Counted from the stretch's first letter, positions 1-8,976 are shown. The stretch: DNA of 64,000 nucleotides from Arthrobacter sp. PAMC25284 (GCF_019443425.1 NZ_CP080382.1:682001-746000), one strand, 5' to 3'. Program-made: numbers and translations. Notes: generated by a model not told the origin, from the sequence alone.

Positions 1-136
1 TGACGCCGGCCTCGCGGGCCGTCGACTCAACGCGGTCTATGTCGCGCTGCGGATCAATGACCAGGGCGACGGCGCCGTCGTGGATGAGGTAGCTGCGGTC
101 CCCGAGTTGCGGGGTTTCAATGACAACGATGTCCAT
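1..136 (-). CDS. MBL-fold hydrolase, persulfide dioxygenase-like (partial, N-terminus)
   Basis: Only the first 45 codons lie in the window; the gene runs off the left edge. The start ATG at 136 is preceded by an AGGAGAGA ribosome site. The visible peptide opens MDIVVIETPQLGDRSYLIHD and continues with an I-D-P-Q-R segment, the usual N-terminal strand pattern of MBL-fold proteins related to ETHE1/CstB (persulfide dioxygenase, often fused to rhodanese). The metal-binding HxHxDH motif would lie outside. It diverges from an MFS transporter across two CsoR/CstR-type palindromes, which supports a reactive-sulfur role by inference. Other MBL hydrolases remain possible. Confidence 0.72.
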   Translation of the reverse strand, partial: MDIVVIETPQLGDRSYLIHDGAVALVIDPQRDIDRVESTAREAGV

Positions 137-308
137 GCTTCTCTCTCCTAAGGTCTGAAGTTCAAAGTCCGAGGTTCACGCGAAGAGTGACAGCGCCGGC
201 GGCAAGTTCCTCAGCCACCAGCTGGAGTGTAAGTGACCGGATGGCCGTTGCGGTACCACTCCGTGATGCCGCCCATAACGTTCACGGCGGGTACAACACT
301 TAACGTTA

Positions 309-324
309 ATACCCCTAGGGGTAT
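309..324. promoter_or_regulatory. CsoR/CstR-type operator 1
   Basis: ATACCCCTAGGGGTAT is a perfect 16-bp palindrome in the divergent intergenic region between the MBL-fold gene and the MFS gene. This ATACCC-centre-GGGTAT pattern is what CsoR/RcnR/CstR-family repressors (copper or persulfide sensing) are known to bind. With a persulfide-dioxygenase-like gene beside it, a CstR-like sulfur sensor is the more likely ligand type; no such repressor gene is visible in the window. Confidence 0.7.
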
Positions 325-396
325 TTGCGCAAGTTGCGGGCAAGCCGTTTCGGAACCGCGGTCCCCATGGTCGCGGAACCCGGTCCGCCGCGTTGA

Positions 397-412
397 ATAC
401 CCGCGCGGGTAT
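397..412. promoter_or_regulatory. CsoR/CstR-type operator 2
   Basis: ATACCCGCGCGGGTAT is a second perfect 16-bp palindrome. It has the same outer ATACCC/GGGTAT arms as the site 88 bp upstream but a different centre. It ends 16 bp before the MFS start codon, so a bound repressor would cover the 5' untranslated region or transcription start of that gene. Two sites suggest that each divergent promoter has its own operator. Confidence 0.68.
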
Positions 413-428
413 CTGGGAGACTGACGTT

Positions 429-1718
429 ATGCCAACCGCCCACGAGGCGCCGAACTCCCGGCCGCCCGCCCCGCACGTTCCCGCCGGCATCCACCCGGAA
501 CAGCTCCACCCGGCGCAGCGGACCATCCTTTCCGTCCTGGTCGGCGGGCAGATCCTCGGCGGCATCGGGATGGGCGCCACGTTGTCGCTGGGGTCGCTGC
601 TGGCAGCCCAGTTGTCCGGCTCCGCGGCATGGTCCGGCATGGCGGCGACCATGAGCACCCTCGGCGCGGCGCTCGCGGCCATCCCCCTGGCCCGGCTCGC
701 CGTCGCCCGGGGACGGCGGATCTCGCTCTCCACAGGGGCCCTGATCGCCGGAGCGGGCGCTGCCACCGCCATCACTTCGGCCGCTGTGGCCTCCTTCCCC
801 TTGCTCCTAGTCGGCCTGATGCTGCTCGGGGCCGGCACCGCCGTGAACCTGCAGGCACGCTTCGCCGCCACTGATCTTGCACCGACCGGCACCCGGGCCC
901 GGGATCTCTCGATCGTGGTCTGGTCCACCACTGTTGGCGCCGTGCTCGGCCCCAACCTGTTTGGTCCGGGCGAAACCGTCGGCGCCGCCCTGGGCCTGCC
1001 GCCGCTGACCGGTGCATTCGTTTTCGCCGCCGCCGCCCAGGCCGCGGCCGCCGTCGTCTATCTGGCCGGGTTGCGCACCGACCCGCTCCTGACCGCGATG
1101 GCTCTGCGCGGCACCGCAGGCACAGCGCACCGGAAGCAATCGGGCCTGCGGATTCTGCGCAGCACCCCGCACGCACGGTACGCGGTGGCCGCTGTCGCAC
1201 TCAGCCACGCGACCATGGTGGCCCTGATGTCCATGACGCCGGTCCATCTGCGCGACCATGGGGCCAGCCTGACGGTTGTTGGATTCACTATCAGCCTTCA
1301 CATCGCCGGGATGTATGCGCTCTCCCCCGTCTTCGGCTGGCTCGCAGACAAGGCCGGGAGGCTGCCGGTCATCCTGCTGGGCCAGGCCATGCTGCTGGGG
1401 GCCCTGATGATCGCCGGCACCGCTGCCGAGTCGCAGACGGCGGTCACGCTGAGCCTCGTGCTGCTGGGACTGGGATGGTCGTCCTCCGTCGTTGCCGGGT
1501 CCGCCCTCGTGGCCGAATCAGTGCCGGTAGAGGACCGACCGGCACTGCAGGGCGCCTCGGACCTGAGCATGAATGCCGCCGCAGCCCTGGGCGGCGCACT
1601 GGCAGGCCCGGTGCTGGCCACCGTCGGCTACTCAGGCCTTGGCTTCATTTCCACAACGCTTGTTGCCGTCGTCGTGATCTGGACCGCGCGACGGATCCGG
1701 ACCGGGGCGCGACCGTGA
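429..1718 (+). CDS. MFS transporter
   Basis: A 429-residue major facilitator superfamily protein. It has about twelve hydrophobic segments with the two six-helix halves separated by a basic loop near residue 220, and a typical D-K-A-G-R loop (L-A-D-K-A-G-R) between helices in the second half, the MFS loop 8-9 signature. The ATG at 429 is chosen because GGGAG lies about 10 bp upstream; an upstream in-frame TTG at 393 overlaps operator 2. It shares a 4-base stop/start overlap with the next gene. Substrate unknown; the operator context suggests export or import linked to sulfur or metal stress. Confidence 0.85.
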   Translation: MPTAHEAPNSRPPAPHVPAGIHPEQLHPAQRTILSVLVGGQILGGIGMGATLSLGSLLAAQLSGSAAWSGMAATMSTLGAALAAIPLARLAVARGRRISLSTGALIAGAGAATAITSAAVASFPLLLVGLMLLGAGTAVNLQARFAATDLAPTGTRARDLSIVVWSTTVGAVLGPNLFGPGETVGAALGLPPLTGAFVFAAAAQAAAAVVYLAGLRTDPLLTAMALRGTAGTAHRKQSGLRILRSTPHARYAVAAVALSHATMVALMSMTPVHLRDHGASLTVVGFTISLHIAGMYALSPVFGWLADKAGRLPVILLGQAMLLGALMIAGTAAESQTAVTLSLVLLGLGWSSSVVAGSALVAESVPVEDRPALQGASDLSMNAAAALGGALAGPVLATVGYSGLGFISTTLVAVVVIWTARRIRTGARP

Positions 1719-2248
1719 CGGCCCCGAAGACAGCACCGGCACGCCCGGCATGGTGGCGCCAGCTGGGCACCTGGCGGCGGGCCCGGTTTGCGGCGGCCGG
1801 CGCCGGCGCCGTGGCGGCCGCCGCCGCCGTCGGCTCCGTCAACGGCATGATCATCGACGGCGGTGCCCCCTGGTGGTCCTTGGCGGTCCTCGCGGCGGGC
1901 GCCGTCCTCACCGGACTGGTCCTCGGCAGTTATGTCCGGGCTCCCATCGGGGCGGAGGCCACGCTCTGCGACACCCGATGGCCGCTGATCGGACTCACCG
2001 GGCTGGTGCTGGCCACCTCCACGGGCCCGGATACGCTGGCAACGCACCTGTTTACCGGCGCCGCACCCTGGGTACTCGCCGGCATGATCCAGCCGGCTTT
2101 CGCAATCCTGTCCCTGGGGCTCCTGGGCTGGGCCCTGCGTGAGCGGCTGGCGCTGGAGCGCTGGGCCATGGCCCCGCCGGACGACGGCAACCCGGCGGGT
2201 GCGTGCGCAACGTGCCGCCCGCTGTTCCCCACCCGCTCGGCACCGTAG
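1715..2248 (+). CDS. Small integral membrane protein, unknown function
   Basis: A 177-residue protein starting at a GTG that overlaps the MFS stop codon (GTGA), so the two are almost certainly translationally coupled. It has about four hydrophobic segments with a basic N-terminus and a C-terminal soluble tail containing a C-x-x-C pair. I do not recognise the family. Position suggests an accessory to the MFS transporter under the same two palindromic operators. Confidence 0.75.
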   Translation: MTAPKTAPARPAWWRQLGTWRRARFAAAGAGAVAAAAAVGSVNGMIIDGGAPWWSLAVLAAGAVLTGLVLGSYVRAPIGAEATLCDTRWPLIGLTGLVLATSTGPDTLATHLFTGAAPWVLAGMIQPAFAILSLGLLGWALRERLALERWAMAPPDDGNPAGACATCRPLFPTRSAP

Positions 2249-2254
2249 CCCGGG

Positions 2255-2845
2255 TTATGGCGGTGTCTGCGCCCCGGTACCGGCCGCTCCATCCTCCGGC
2301 GGGTACCAGACCCGGTGGCCGTCGACCTTCGCGAAGCCGGTCAGATGGTGGGGCTTGGCGGACGTCGGGCTCATGATGTCGACGACGTCGACGCCGCGGG
2401 CCAGCAGCGCGTCCCCGATCAGGGACCGGTGGCAGCGCCACGGCACCGCCTCGGCACACATGATCGCCACCGGCTGCTTCTTCGACAGCGCCTGCAGTTC
2501 CTCGACGCCGGCAGCAAATTCTGGGGTCTGCATGTAGTCGGCGTAGTTGCGGAAGCTCCGGTTGCGCCACGCCCCATTGACGGTTGCCGCTGCCTCGGCC
2601 GCCGGAGTGTGCCGCAGGCCGCCGAGGGCCTTGAGCCGCTGGTACGCGATCCCGGCTGCCGGGAGGCTCACGGCGAGTTCACCCTCGCCGAACTGCGGAT
2701 TATGCCGCGATCCCGGCACGGTCCGCACGTCCACCACGCTTTGGACGGAGTTGGCCTTGAGCATTCCAATGAACTCCTCGATCGGGTGCGTCGAGTGCCC
2801 GATCGTGTAGACGCAGGTTCTGTCCATGGAGCCATTGAACAGCAT
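2255..2845 (-). CDS. DUF488 family protein
   Basis: A 196-residue protein with the DUF488 pattern: an N-terminal T-I-G-H-S-T segment, then V-V-D-V-R, a G-x-R-H-N-P stretch, and a late M-C-A-E followed by W-R-C-H-R in the conserved 'MCaE...CHR' block. The family is widespread; its biochemical role is not firmly established. The ATG at 2845 is used because GGAAG lies just upstream; a second ATG 18 bp later is equally compatible with the domain start. It is convergent with the membrane-protein gene to its left. Confidence 0.82.
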   Translation of the reverse strand: MLFNGSMDRTCVYTIGHSTHPIEEFIGMLKANSVQSVVDVRTVPGSRHNPQFGEGELAVSLPAAGIAYQRLKALGGLRHTPAAEAAATVNGAWRNRSFRNYADYMQTPEFAAGVEELQALSKKQPVAIMCAEAVPWRCHRSLIGDALLARGVDVVDIMSPTSAKPHHLTGFAKVDGHRVWYPPEDGAAGTGAQTPP

Positions 2846-2991
2846 GCTTCCAGAATTCTCATCCGGCTTCTCCGCCACGGCCCGCCACACTGGGCAACTG
2901 CAGCGCGGGCAAGGTGCTACGCGGACTCCCCGCAGAGTGTTTCCGCTGCGCAAGATGCTCCGCGACGCGCAAATGATCTTGCGCGGCCGGT

Positions 2992-3060
2992 ATTTCCGCA
3001 GCGCGAGCTCATTTGCACAGCGCTAAACCATTTGCGTAGCGCCGAACTATTTGCGCCCCC
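2992..3060. repeat. Degenerate 19-bp tandem repeat, about 3.5 copies
   Basis: Four head-to-tail units start at 2992, 3011, 3030 and 3049, exactly 19 bp apart; the last is partial. Units share ATTTGCG-n-AGCGC with a variable 6-bp tail. They lie between the divergently oriented 5' end of the DUF488 gene and the 3' end of the helicase gene. Not palindromic as units, so iteron-like or remnant rather than a terminator. Confidence 0.6.
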
Positions 3061-3082
3061 GGTCCGGGCGCCCCGGACGCTT

Positions 3083-5800
3083 TTACATCCGGCGCTTGGT
3101 TTTGGCCGTCGCCGGTGCGGTCCACGGGTCTACCGGCCAGGGATGCTTTGGGTAGCGGCCGCGCATTTCGGCACGGACCTGCGCGTAGGGTCCGGACCAG
3201 AACGACGCAAGGTCGTCCGTCACCGCCAGCGGCGCCTTGGCCGGGGAGAGCAGGTGGAACAGTACGGGCACACGCTCCCCCACCAGCCGCGGAGTGGCGG
3301 CCCAGCCGAAGCACTCCTGTAGCTTGACCGCCACCACCGGCCGGCCGGCGTCGTCCCCCACCTCCGGGTAGCTGATCCGGACTCTGGAACCGCTTGGCAC
3401 CTCCAGGCTTTCCGGGACCAACTCAGCGAGCCGGGCCGCCTCCGGCCAGGGCAGCAGCCGGCGCAAAGGATCCGCGAGGTCAATGCCGCTGGTACCGGTC
3501 CCGCCAGCCAGGGCCGCCAGCTCGGGGGCCAGCCAGTCGCCGAGCCGGGCCAGCAGTGCGGGCTCGGAAACATCCGGCCAGGGATCGCCGAGTTCCCGGC
3601 GCAGCAGGGCCATCCGGCGCCGCAACCCCTCGGCCGCGGCAGACCAGCCAATGGTTCCCAGGCCCTGCGTGGACAGCGCACGGGCGACGGCGGCGGCACC
3701 GTCCCCGGCGGATGGCCGGACCGGAGTGGAAGAGAGCATAATCGCTCCCAGCCGGCGTTCCCGCCGGGCGCTGACGCGGCCCTGGGCGAACCGTGCCTCC
3801 ACCGTTTCCTCAACGAGATGGCGGGCGGCGTCGAGGGCAGCGTCCTCGTCCAGGGCTGCCGCGGACCGGATGACGGCGCCGGTTCCGGCCGCGTCCCGTC
3901 CGTCGGCCCGCGAAACTTCTGCCACGGCCAGCCACTCCTGACCTGTCAGGTGGCTGCCGGCCGGGAGCCCGGCCCGTGTCCCCGAGGAGAGCAGATAGCG
4001 TTCGGGGCCGTCTCCGGGGACGCGGCGCGCCACCCGGTCCGGGAAGGCGAGGGCGACGACGAACCCGACGGCTCCCGCGCCGCGCGCCCCGCCGCCGCGC
4101 AACTCCGCGGCAGGCGTGGAGACAGCCACTGGGGTTCCGACGCCGCCGGACTCCTTCCGGGCGATGGCCTCCATCCGCCGGACGTCCTCCGCCCACCGCC
4201 GGGCCGCGGCTTCCCGGCCGGTCCGCAGCGATGTCAGCAGCCGCGCGAGATCGGCTCCGGGCGCACGCTGGTCCCCGGCCACGACGGCGACGGTCTCGGC
4301 AGCGGCGCGGGCGCCCACCGCGGCGGCGCCGTCGAGCAGGGCACGGGCCAGCCGTGGATCGGCGGGGACGCGGGCCAGGGTCCTGCCCAGCGCCGTCGCT
4401 TGCCCGTCAGGTCCCACGGCGCCGAGTTCCCTCAGGATCTCGACGGCGTCGGCCATCGCGCCCGGCGGCGGGGCGTCAGGTAATGCCAGCCCAGCACCGC
4501 CCGGGGACCCCCAGCAGGCCAGGGTCAGCGCGGCCCCGGTGAGGTCGGCGACGGCGATCTCCGGGGTCGGGTGCGCCGGAGCGGCACCAAAGGTCCTCTG
4601 GTCGTAGCAGCGGACCACCCGGCCAGGCCCCTGGCGGGCGGCCCTGCCGGCACGCTGTTCAGCGGAAGCGCGGGAGCACGAGACCGTCACGAGGCCGGAC
4701 ATGCCGCGGCTGGCGTCCCGTCGCGGCTCGCGGGACAATCCTGCGTCGATGACGAGCCGGACGCCGGGCACGGTGAGGGAGGATTCGGCAAGCGCCGTGG
4801 ATACGATAATCCGGGGTGGGCCGCCGGGATCGCGGCCGGCGACGGCACGGTCCTGCTCCGCCGGGCCGGCCTGGCCGTGCAGCTCGAGGACTTCAGCGCT
4901 CGTGCGCCCGCGGAGACGGGCCGCCACAGAAGACACCTCCCACGCGCCGGGCACAAAAACGAGCGCGTCAGTGCCAGGATGTGCGGCCAGCGCGGTGAAG
5001 TGAGCGGCCGCTGCGGTGTCCGCGACGTGATCCAGGAACGCCCGGGTGATGCCTTTCCCGTCGATTCTGGGCACAGCCGCGGGCACCCACTCCACTTCGA
5101 GCGGGTAGAGCGCGGAGGGGCAGTCGACGACGGGAGCCGGCGGGCCGGCGTCGTTGCCGCCCTGTCCGTCTGCATCCGCGGCGCCGATGAGTGCGGCGAA
5201 GCGAGGCGCGTCCAGGGTGGCGGACATGGCCAGGAGCATCAGGTCCCCGCGGAGCTGCCGGACCTCGGTGAGCATCCCAAGCAGCAGGTCGGTTTCCAGG
5301 CCGCGTTCGTGGACCTCGTCGAGGATGACGGCGTCGATGCTTTCCAGGCCCGGGTCCGCGAGCAGGCGTGACATCAGGATTCCCGGCGTGACGAACTCGA
5401 TGAGCGTCCCGGGTCCTGCCTGCCGTTCGCCGCGGACCGTGTAGCCGACCCTGTCCCCCAGCCGGCTGCCGTCCAGTGCGGCCAGCCGCCGGGCGGCCGA
5501 GCGCGCAGCAACGCGGCGCGGCTGGGTCACGACGACCCGAGGCCGGCCCGGTGCGGCGGGTGATCCGGGGATCCCGGCACTGATGCCGGCGGCGATATTG
5601 GCCAGCAGCGGCGGCACCAGCGTGGTCTTGCCGGTGCCGGGCGGGGCCTGGATCACGGCGGTGGCAGCCGGGCCTCCCGCCCGCAGCGCGTCGGCAAGGT
5701 CCTTCAGCGACGCGGCGAAGGCAAGGCCGGTGCCGATAGCGCCCAGGTCGAAGGGGCCGGGGGCGCCGGCGGGCTGCCAGGATTCGGAGGCGGAAGTCAC
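3083..5800 (-). CDS. hrpB: ATP-dependent RNA helicase HrpB
   Basis: A 905-residue DEAH-box helicase. Walker A (APPGTGKT, about residues 52-59) is followed by the DEVHER box, the S-A-T motif III, the helicase C domain ending with Q-R-x-G-R-A-A-R, the helicase-associated domain, and the C-terminal HrpB-specific region (S-Y-P, K-L-Q-E-C-F, then L-L-S-P-A and H-P-W-P near the end). HrpB proteins are usually 800-850 residues, so the length fits. The GTG at 5800 is chosen over an upstream ATG because the extra 40 residues look non-coding and GGGGA lies upstream. Role in the cell is poorly known; mRNA processing is reported for Gram-negative homologues. Confidence 0.9.
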   Translation of the reverse strand: MTSASESWQPAGAPGPFDLGAIGTGLAFAASLKDLADALRAGGPAATAVIQAPPGTGKTTLVPPLLANIAAGISAGIPGSPAAPGRPRVVVTQPRRVAARSAARRLAALDGSRLGDRVGYTVRGERQAGPGTLIEFVTPGILMSRLLADPGLESIDAVILDEVHERGLETDLLLGMLTEVRQLRGDLMLLAMSATLDAPRFAALIGAADADGQGGNDAGPPAPVVDCPSALYPLEVEWVPAAVPRIDGKGITRAFLDHVADTAAAAHFTALAAHPGTDALVFVPGAWEVSSVAARLRGRTSAEVLELHGQAGPAEQDRAVAGRDPGGPPRIIVSTALAESSLTVPGVRLVIDAGLSREPRRDASRGMSGLVTVSCSRASAEQRAGRAARQGPGRVVRCYDQRTFGAAPAHPTPEIAVADLTGAALTLACWGSPGGAGLALPDAPPPGAMADAVEILRELGAVGPDGQATALGRTLARVPADPRLARALLDGAAAVGARAAAETVAVVAGDQRAPGADLARLLTSLRTGREAAARRWAEDVRRMEAIARKESGGVGTPVAVSTPAAELRGGGARGAGAVGFVVALAFPDRVARRVPGDGPERYLLSSGTRAGLPAGSHLTGQEWLAVAEVSRADGRDAAGTGAVIRSAAALDEDAALDAARHLVEETVEARFAQGRVSARRERRLGAIMLSSTPVRPSAGDGAAAVARALSTQGLGTIGWSAAAEGLRRRMALLRRELGDPWPDVSEPALLARLGDWLAPELAALAGGTGTSGIDLADPLRRLLPWPEAARLAELVPESLEVPSGSRVRISYPEVGDDAGRPVVAVKLQECFGWAATPRLVGERVPVLFHLLSPAKAPLAVTDDLASFWSGPYAQVRAEMRGRYPKHPWPVDPWTAPATAKTKRRM

Positions 5801-5953
5801 CCGTCCATTGTCCCCGGATTTGTCGCCGCCCACGTCCCCGGAGTTGACCCTGCAAAAGACCCGGCAGACGAACCCGTAAAAGACCCTGGACGCACGTCTG
5901 CCGGCGCTTCCCCGCGGCATGGGCGTCCTGGCAACCAGCGTTGACAGTTCCTA

Positions 5954-5982
5954 TTGACAGCCTTGGTGCCGGAGCCTAGGAC
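5954..5982 (+). promoter_or_regulatory. Putative promoter of the 6023 gene
   Basis: TTGACA at 5954-5959 and TAGGAC at 5977-5982 are separated by 17 bp, a good vegetative-sigma arrangement, 41 bp before the start codon. A second TTGACA lies 13 bp further upstream. Confidence 0.4.
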
Positions 5983-6022
5983 TGGGATTATCCGGTTCCC
6001 ACTATGTTTTCGAGGAGCAACC

Positions 6023-6319
6023 ATGTCAACCACAGCCTACGGAGTGGTGCACTTCTTTCCGGGGGGTACCAAGGAACAGTACGAGGCGTCGCTGGCCGCC
6101 GTTCATCCGGGCGAGGGCCAATTGCCCGAGGGCCAGACCTTCCATGCCGCCGGCGCGTCCGAAGGCGGCTGGACGATCCTGGCCGTCCACGAATCGAAGG
6201 AGAGTTGGGAGACATTCCGGGACACCATCCTGATGCCCCGCATGCAGGCGGGCATTGAGGGCGGCTTCGCAAATCCGCCCGAGGAGACAGCCATCGATCT
6301 CTACAAGGTCATGCCGTAG
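6023..6319 (+). CDS. Small conserved protein, probable dimeric alpha-beta barrel
   Basis: A 98-residue soluble protein. The ATG at 6023 follows GAGGAG at good spacing. The sequence pattern (V-V-H-F-F near the N-terminus, G-G-W-T-I-L-A-V-H-E central strand, then W-E-T-F-R-D) resembles small ferredoxin-like dimeric alpha/beta barrel proteins such as antibiotic-biosynthesis-monooxygenase relatives, but no catalytic residue can be assigned. It stands alone between the helicase and a dehalogenase-like gene. Confidence 0.75.
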   Translation: MSTTAYGVVHFFPGGTKEQYEASLAAVHPGEGQLPEGQTFHAAGASEGGWTILAVHESKESWETFRDTILMPRMQAGIEGGFANPPEETAIDLYKVMP

Positions 6320-6380
6320 CAGGACGGGTATATGCGGCAGACTGGGACGGGACAGCGCCGCGCCCACCGCAGGAGTACCC

Positions 6381-7061
6381 GTGAACCCAGCACCCCAGGT
6401 CATTGTTTTTGATGTGAACGAAACCCTCTCGGATATGGCCCCCATGGGTGCCCGGTTCAGTGAGGTCGGGGCGCCGGCCGAACTGGCCAAACTCTGGTTC
6501 GCCACACTGCTGCGGGACGGGTTCGCGCTCACCGCCAGCGGCGACAACGGATCGTTTGCCGCCATCGGCGCAGCGGCACTGCGCGGTCTGCTGGCCGGAG
6601 AGGAGCTGGACCGCGGCCTCGAAGCGGCCGTCGAGCACATCATGGGCGGCCTCGCCGGACTCCAACTGCATCCGGACGTATCCGGGGGCATCAACACCCT
6701 GGCCGCCACGGGGTTCCGCCTGGTCACGCTGAGCAACGGGTCCGCCCGGATTGCCGGTGACCTGTTCGCCGCGGCAGGGATCCGGGACAAGTTCGAGCTG
6801 CTGCTCTCGGTCGAGGACGCCAGCGTGTGGAAGCCGGCCCCGGCTGCCTACGGGTACGCCGCCGCCGCCGCCGGAATCGACGCCGGCAACATGCTGCTCG
6901 TCGCCGTCCACCCCTGGGACATCCACGGCGCGGCCCGCGCGGGCCTGCGCACGGCGTGGCTGAACCGTACCGGCGCTGCCTACCCCGCCTACTTCGAGGC
7001 GCCGGAGTTCACCATCACGGCACTGACGGAGCTCCCGGAGGCCCTGGCCGCTGTGGACTGA
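6381..7061 (+). CDS. Haloacid dehalogenase type II-like HAD hydrolase
   Basis: A 226-residue HAD-superfamily protein starting at GTG 6381 behind AGGAG. Motif I is V-F-D-V-N-E-T-L with nucleophile Asp11; motif II is T-L-S-N-G-S; the motif III lysine is in K-P-A-P-A-A-Y; motif IV is in A-V-H-P-W-D. N-E-T after the nucleophile is typical of (S)-2-haloacid dehalogenases, but motif IV has H-P-W-D where the family usually has S-x-x-x-D, so the substrate is uncertain. Its 3' end overlaps the convergent ABC ATPase gene by 73 bp. Confidence 0.85.
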   Translation: MNPAPQVIVFDVNETLSDMAPMGARFSEVGAPAELAKLWFATLLRDGFALTASGDNGSFAAIGAAALRGLLAGEELDRGLEAAVEHIMGGLAGLQLHPDVSGGINTLAATGFRLVTLSNGSARIAGDLFAAAGIRDKFELLLSVEDASVWKPAPAAYGYAAAAAGIDAGNMLLVAVHPWDIHGAARAGLRTAWLNRTGAAYPAYFEAPEFTITALTELPEALAAVD

Positions 7062-8116
7062 GCTTCACCGGCGACGACGGCGCGGGCGGACAGCGGGAGG
7101 CTAAGCCGGATCTGGTCGCCTACGGTCAAAGGCCGGCCCCAGGGCGCCTCGGCGTGCAGCCGGACCCCCGCCGCGGACACGGTCACCAGCCGGCGCGGTC
7201 CCAGCGTCCGAAGGCCTGTGACCGTGGCGGCGACGGTGGCCGGCAGACCCTCTCGCGGGTTTTCCGGGAAACCGATGCTTTCGGGCCGAAAGACCAGCAC
7301 GCCCGGCCCGTCCGGCCAATCGGTGTCCTCAGGCAGGGCCAGGTCGCCGAGCGCCGAGTAGTGGACGCCGTTCCGGACCGTTCCATTCACCTCATTCAGC
7401 CCGCCCATCAGACGGTGGACTTCGAGGGACGCCGGCCGGGCATACACCCGGTCGGCGGGGTCGTGCTGGAGCACCCGGCCGCCGCTGAGGACAGCGACCC
7501 GGTCGGCGACGGCGGCGGCTTCGTCACGGTCGTGGGTGACCATAAGGATCGTCGGGGCCAGCCGTTCCCGGAGCCGGAACAGGAGTTCGTGCATGCTTGA
7601 GCGCAGCTCCTGGTCCAGGGCGCTGAAGGGTTCATCCAGGAGCAGCACCGAGGGACGCGCGGCGAGGGCCCGGGCAATGGCGACGCGCTGCTGCTGCCCG
7701 CCGGACAGCGCGGAGACGGCCCGGTGGCCGAATCCACCCAGCTGCACCAGGTCCAGGAATTCTCCGGCGTCGGCCCGGGCGGCACGCTTTCGAACGCCGC
7801 GGACCGTCGCGGCGAAGGCGACATTGTCCAGGACGTTCAGATGCGGGAACAGCAGCGGGCGTTGGGAGACCATAGCCATTCCCCGGCGTTCGGCGCTGAT
7901 CCCGGCGAGGTCGGTGCCGCGCAGGAGGATCCGTCCCGCGTCCGGGAAGTCGAGTCCGGCGACGGCCCGGAGCAGCGTGCTTTTCCCGGATCCGGACGGT
8001 CCCAGGATGGCGGTGCAGGATCCGGCGCCCACGGTGAGGCTGACGTCGGTAAGGACCGGCGTGGTGGAGCCGGGGAAGGACTTCGACAGCCCGTCAATGA
8101 CCAGTGCGCTGCTCAT
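6989..8116 (-). CDS. ABC transporter ATP-binding protein, YnjD-like
   Basis: A 375-residue ABC ATPase. Walker A G-P-S-G-S-G-K-S-T is at residues 39-47, the LSGGQQQR signature and the VLLLDEPFSALD Walker B follow, and a C-terminal TOBE-like region closes the protein, as in PotA/FbpC-type importers. The ATG at 8116 follows AAGGAG and overlaps the stop of the upstream permease (ATGA). It is the last gene of a binding protein-permease-permease-ATPase operon. Order and family match the YnjBCD transporter of Escherichia coli, whose substrate is not established. Confidence 0.9.
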   Translation of the reverse strand: MSSALVIDGLSKSFPGSTTPVLTDVSLTVGAGSCTAILGPSGSGKSTLLRAVAGLDFPDAGRILLRGTDLAGISAERRGMAMVSQRPLLFPHLNVLDNVAFAATVRGVRKRAARADAGEFLDLVQLGGFGHRAVSALSGGQQQRVAIARALAARPSVLLLDEPFSALDQELRSSMHELLFRLRERLAPTILMVTHDRDEAAAVADRVAVLSGGRVLQHDPADRVYARPASLEVHRLMGGLNEVNGTVRNGVHYSALGDLALPEDTDWPDGPGVLVFRPESIGFPENPREGLPATVAATVTGLRTLGPRRLVTVSAAGVRLHAEAPWGRPLTVGDQIRLSLPLSARAVVAGEAQSTAARASGSSVSAVMVNSGASK

Positions 8117-8976
8117 GCAGGATCTCCTTGCGGTTTGCGGGCGAACAAGCCGACGCCCAGCAGCAGGATGAGTGGGGGCAGGATTGCGGCGACGGACAGC
8201 ACGGCAACGGCCGCGTCGTTCCCTGTTCCCGAGGCGGCGGACGCCACGAGCATCGGCACGGTGACCATGGAACCGCCCCCGACGAGGAGCGTAATGACGT
8301 AGTCGCTCCAGCCGACCAGGAAGGCCAGGAACGCGCTGCGTGCCAGCGCCGGGGCCAACAGTGGCAGGTGCACCCGGAGCAGGACCTGCCGGCGGGACGC
8401 TCCCAGGCTCCGTGCTTCCTCTTCGAAGCCCAGGTCGTGGGCGCCGTAGGCGACGCGCATCGTGTAGGTCGTGTAGGGCAGGGCATACACGGCCAAGATG
8501 AGCATTACTCCTGCCGCGGGCGGGATGTGCAGCCGCAGGAGCAGCACGTTGAGCCCGAACGCGGCGGCGAAGGCCGGGAGAGCCAGCGGCGCAAACAGCA
8601 CGGCGTTGACGAAGGCGGGAAACGGCACGCGATAGTAGGTCAGCGCCCGCGCGGCCAGGACGCCCAGCGGTGTGGCCACCGCGCTCACGGCCAGGCCCAG
8701 GCCCAGCGACTGCATGAAGGCGGCAGCGGCGCCTTGCGCCAGGGCCGCGCGGACGCCGTCGAACCCCCAGGCTTCCGGGGCGGGGGCCGGATAGGCCCAA
8801 CGGTCCGCGAACAGCCACATCACCAGCGGCGCAAGCGGCAACAGGAACCACACAGCCAACGCCATCGCCAGCACGGCGCGCCCCAGCCCGCCCCACCGGC
8901 GGGAGACCTGCAGGGCTGCGCCGGAAGTCACCGGCTGCGTCCGGGGCACCCGCCCCGGCGGCAACGTCACCGCCAC
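8113..8976 (-). CDS. ABC transporter permease 2, YnjC C-half-like
   Basis: A 287-residue permease with about six membrane segments and the EAA loop (E-E-E-A-R-S-L-G-A-S-x-x-Q) that docks on the ATPase. The GTG at 8976 is preceded by AAGGG and overlaps the preceding permease stop by 10 bp. In E. coli YnjC the two permease halves are one polypeptide; here they are separate genes. Confidence 0.87.
   Translation of the reverse strand: MAVTLPPGRVPRTQPVTSGAALQVSRRWGGLGRAVLAMALAVWFLLPLAPLVMWLFADRWAYPAPAPEAWGFDGVRAALAQGAAAAFMQSLGLGLAVSAVATPLGVLAARALTYYRVPFPAFVNAVLFAPLALPAFAAAFGLNVLLLRLHIPPAAGVMLILAVYALPYTTYTMRVAYGAHDLGFEEEARSLGASRRQVLLRVHLPLLAPALARSAFLAFLVGWSDYVITLLVGGGSMVTVPMLVASAASGTGNDAAVAVLSVAAILPPLILLLGVGLFARKPQGDPA

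Noticed and set aside
176..955. Long minus-strand frame opposite the MFS gene
   Set aside because: It is the antisense of a clear transporter; no ribosome site or protein-like motif.
2992..3060. CRISPR array
   Set aside because: Units are 19 bp head-to-tail with no spacers and no cas genes nearby.
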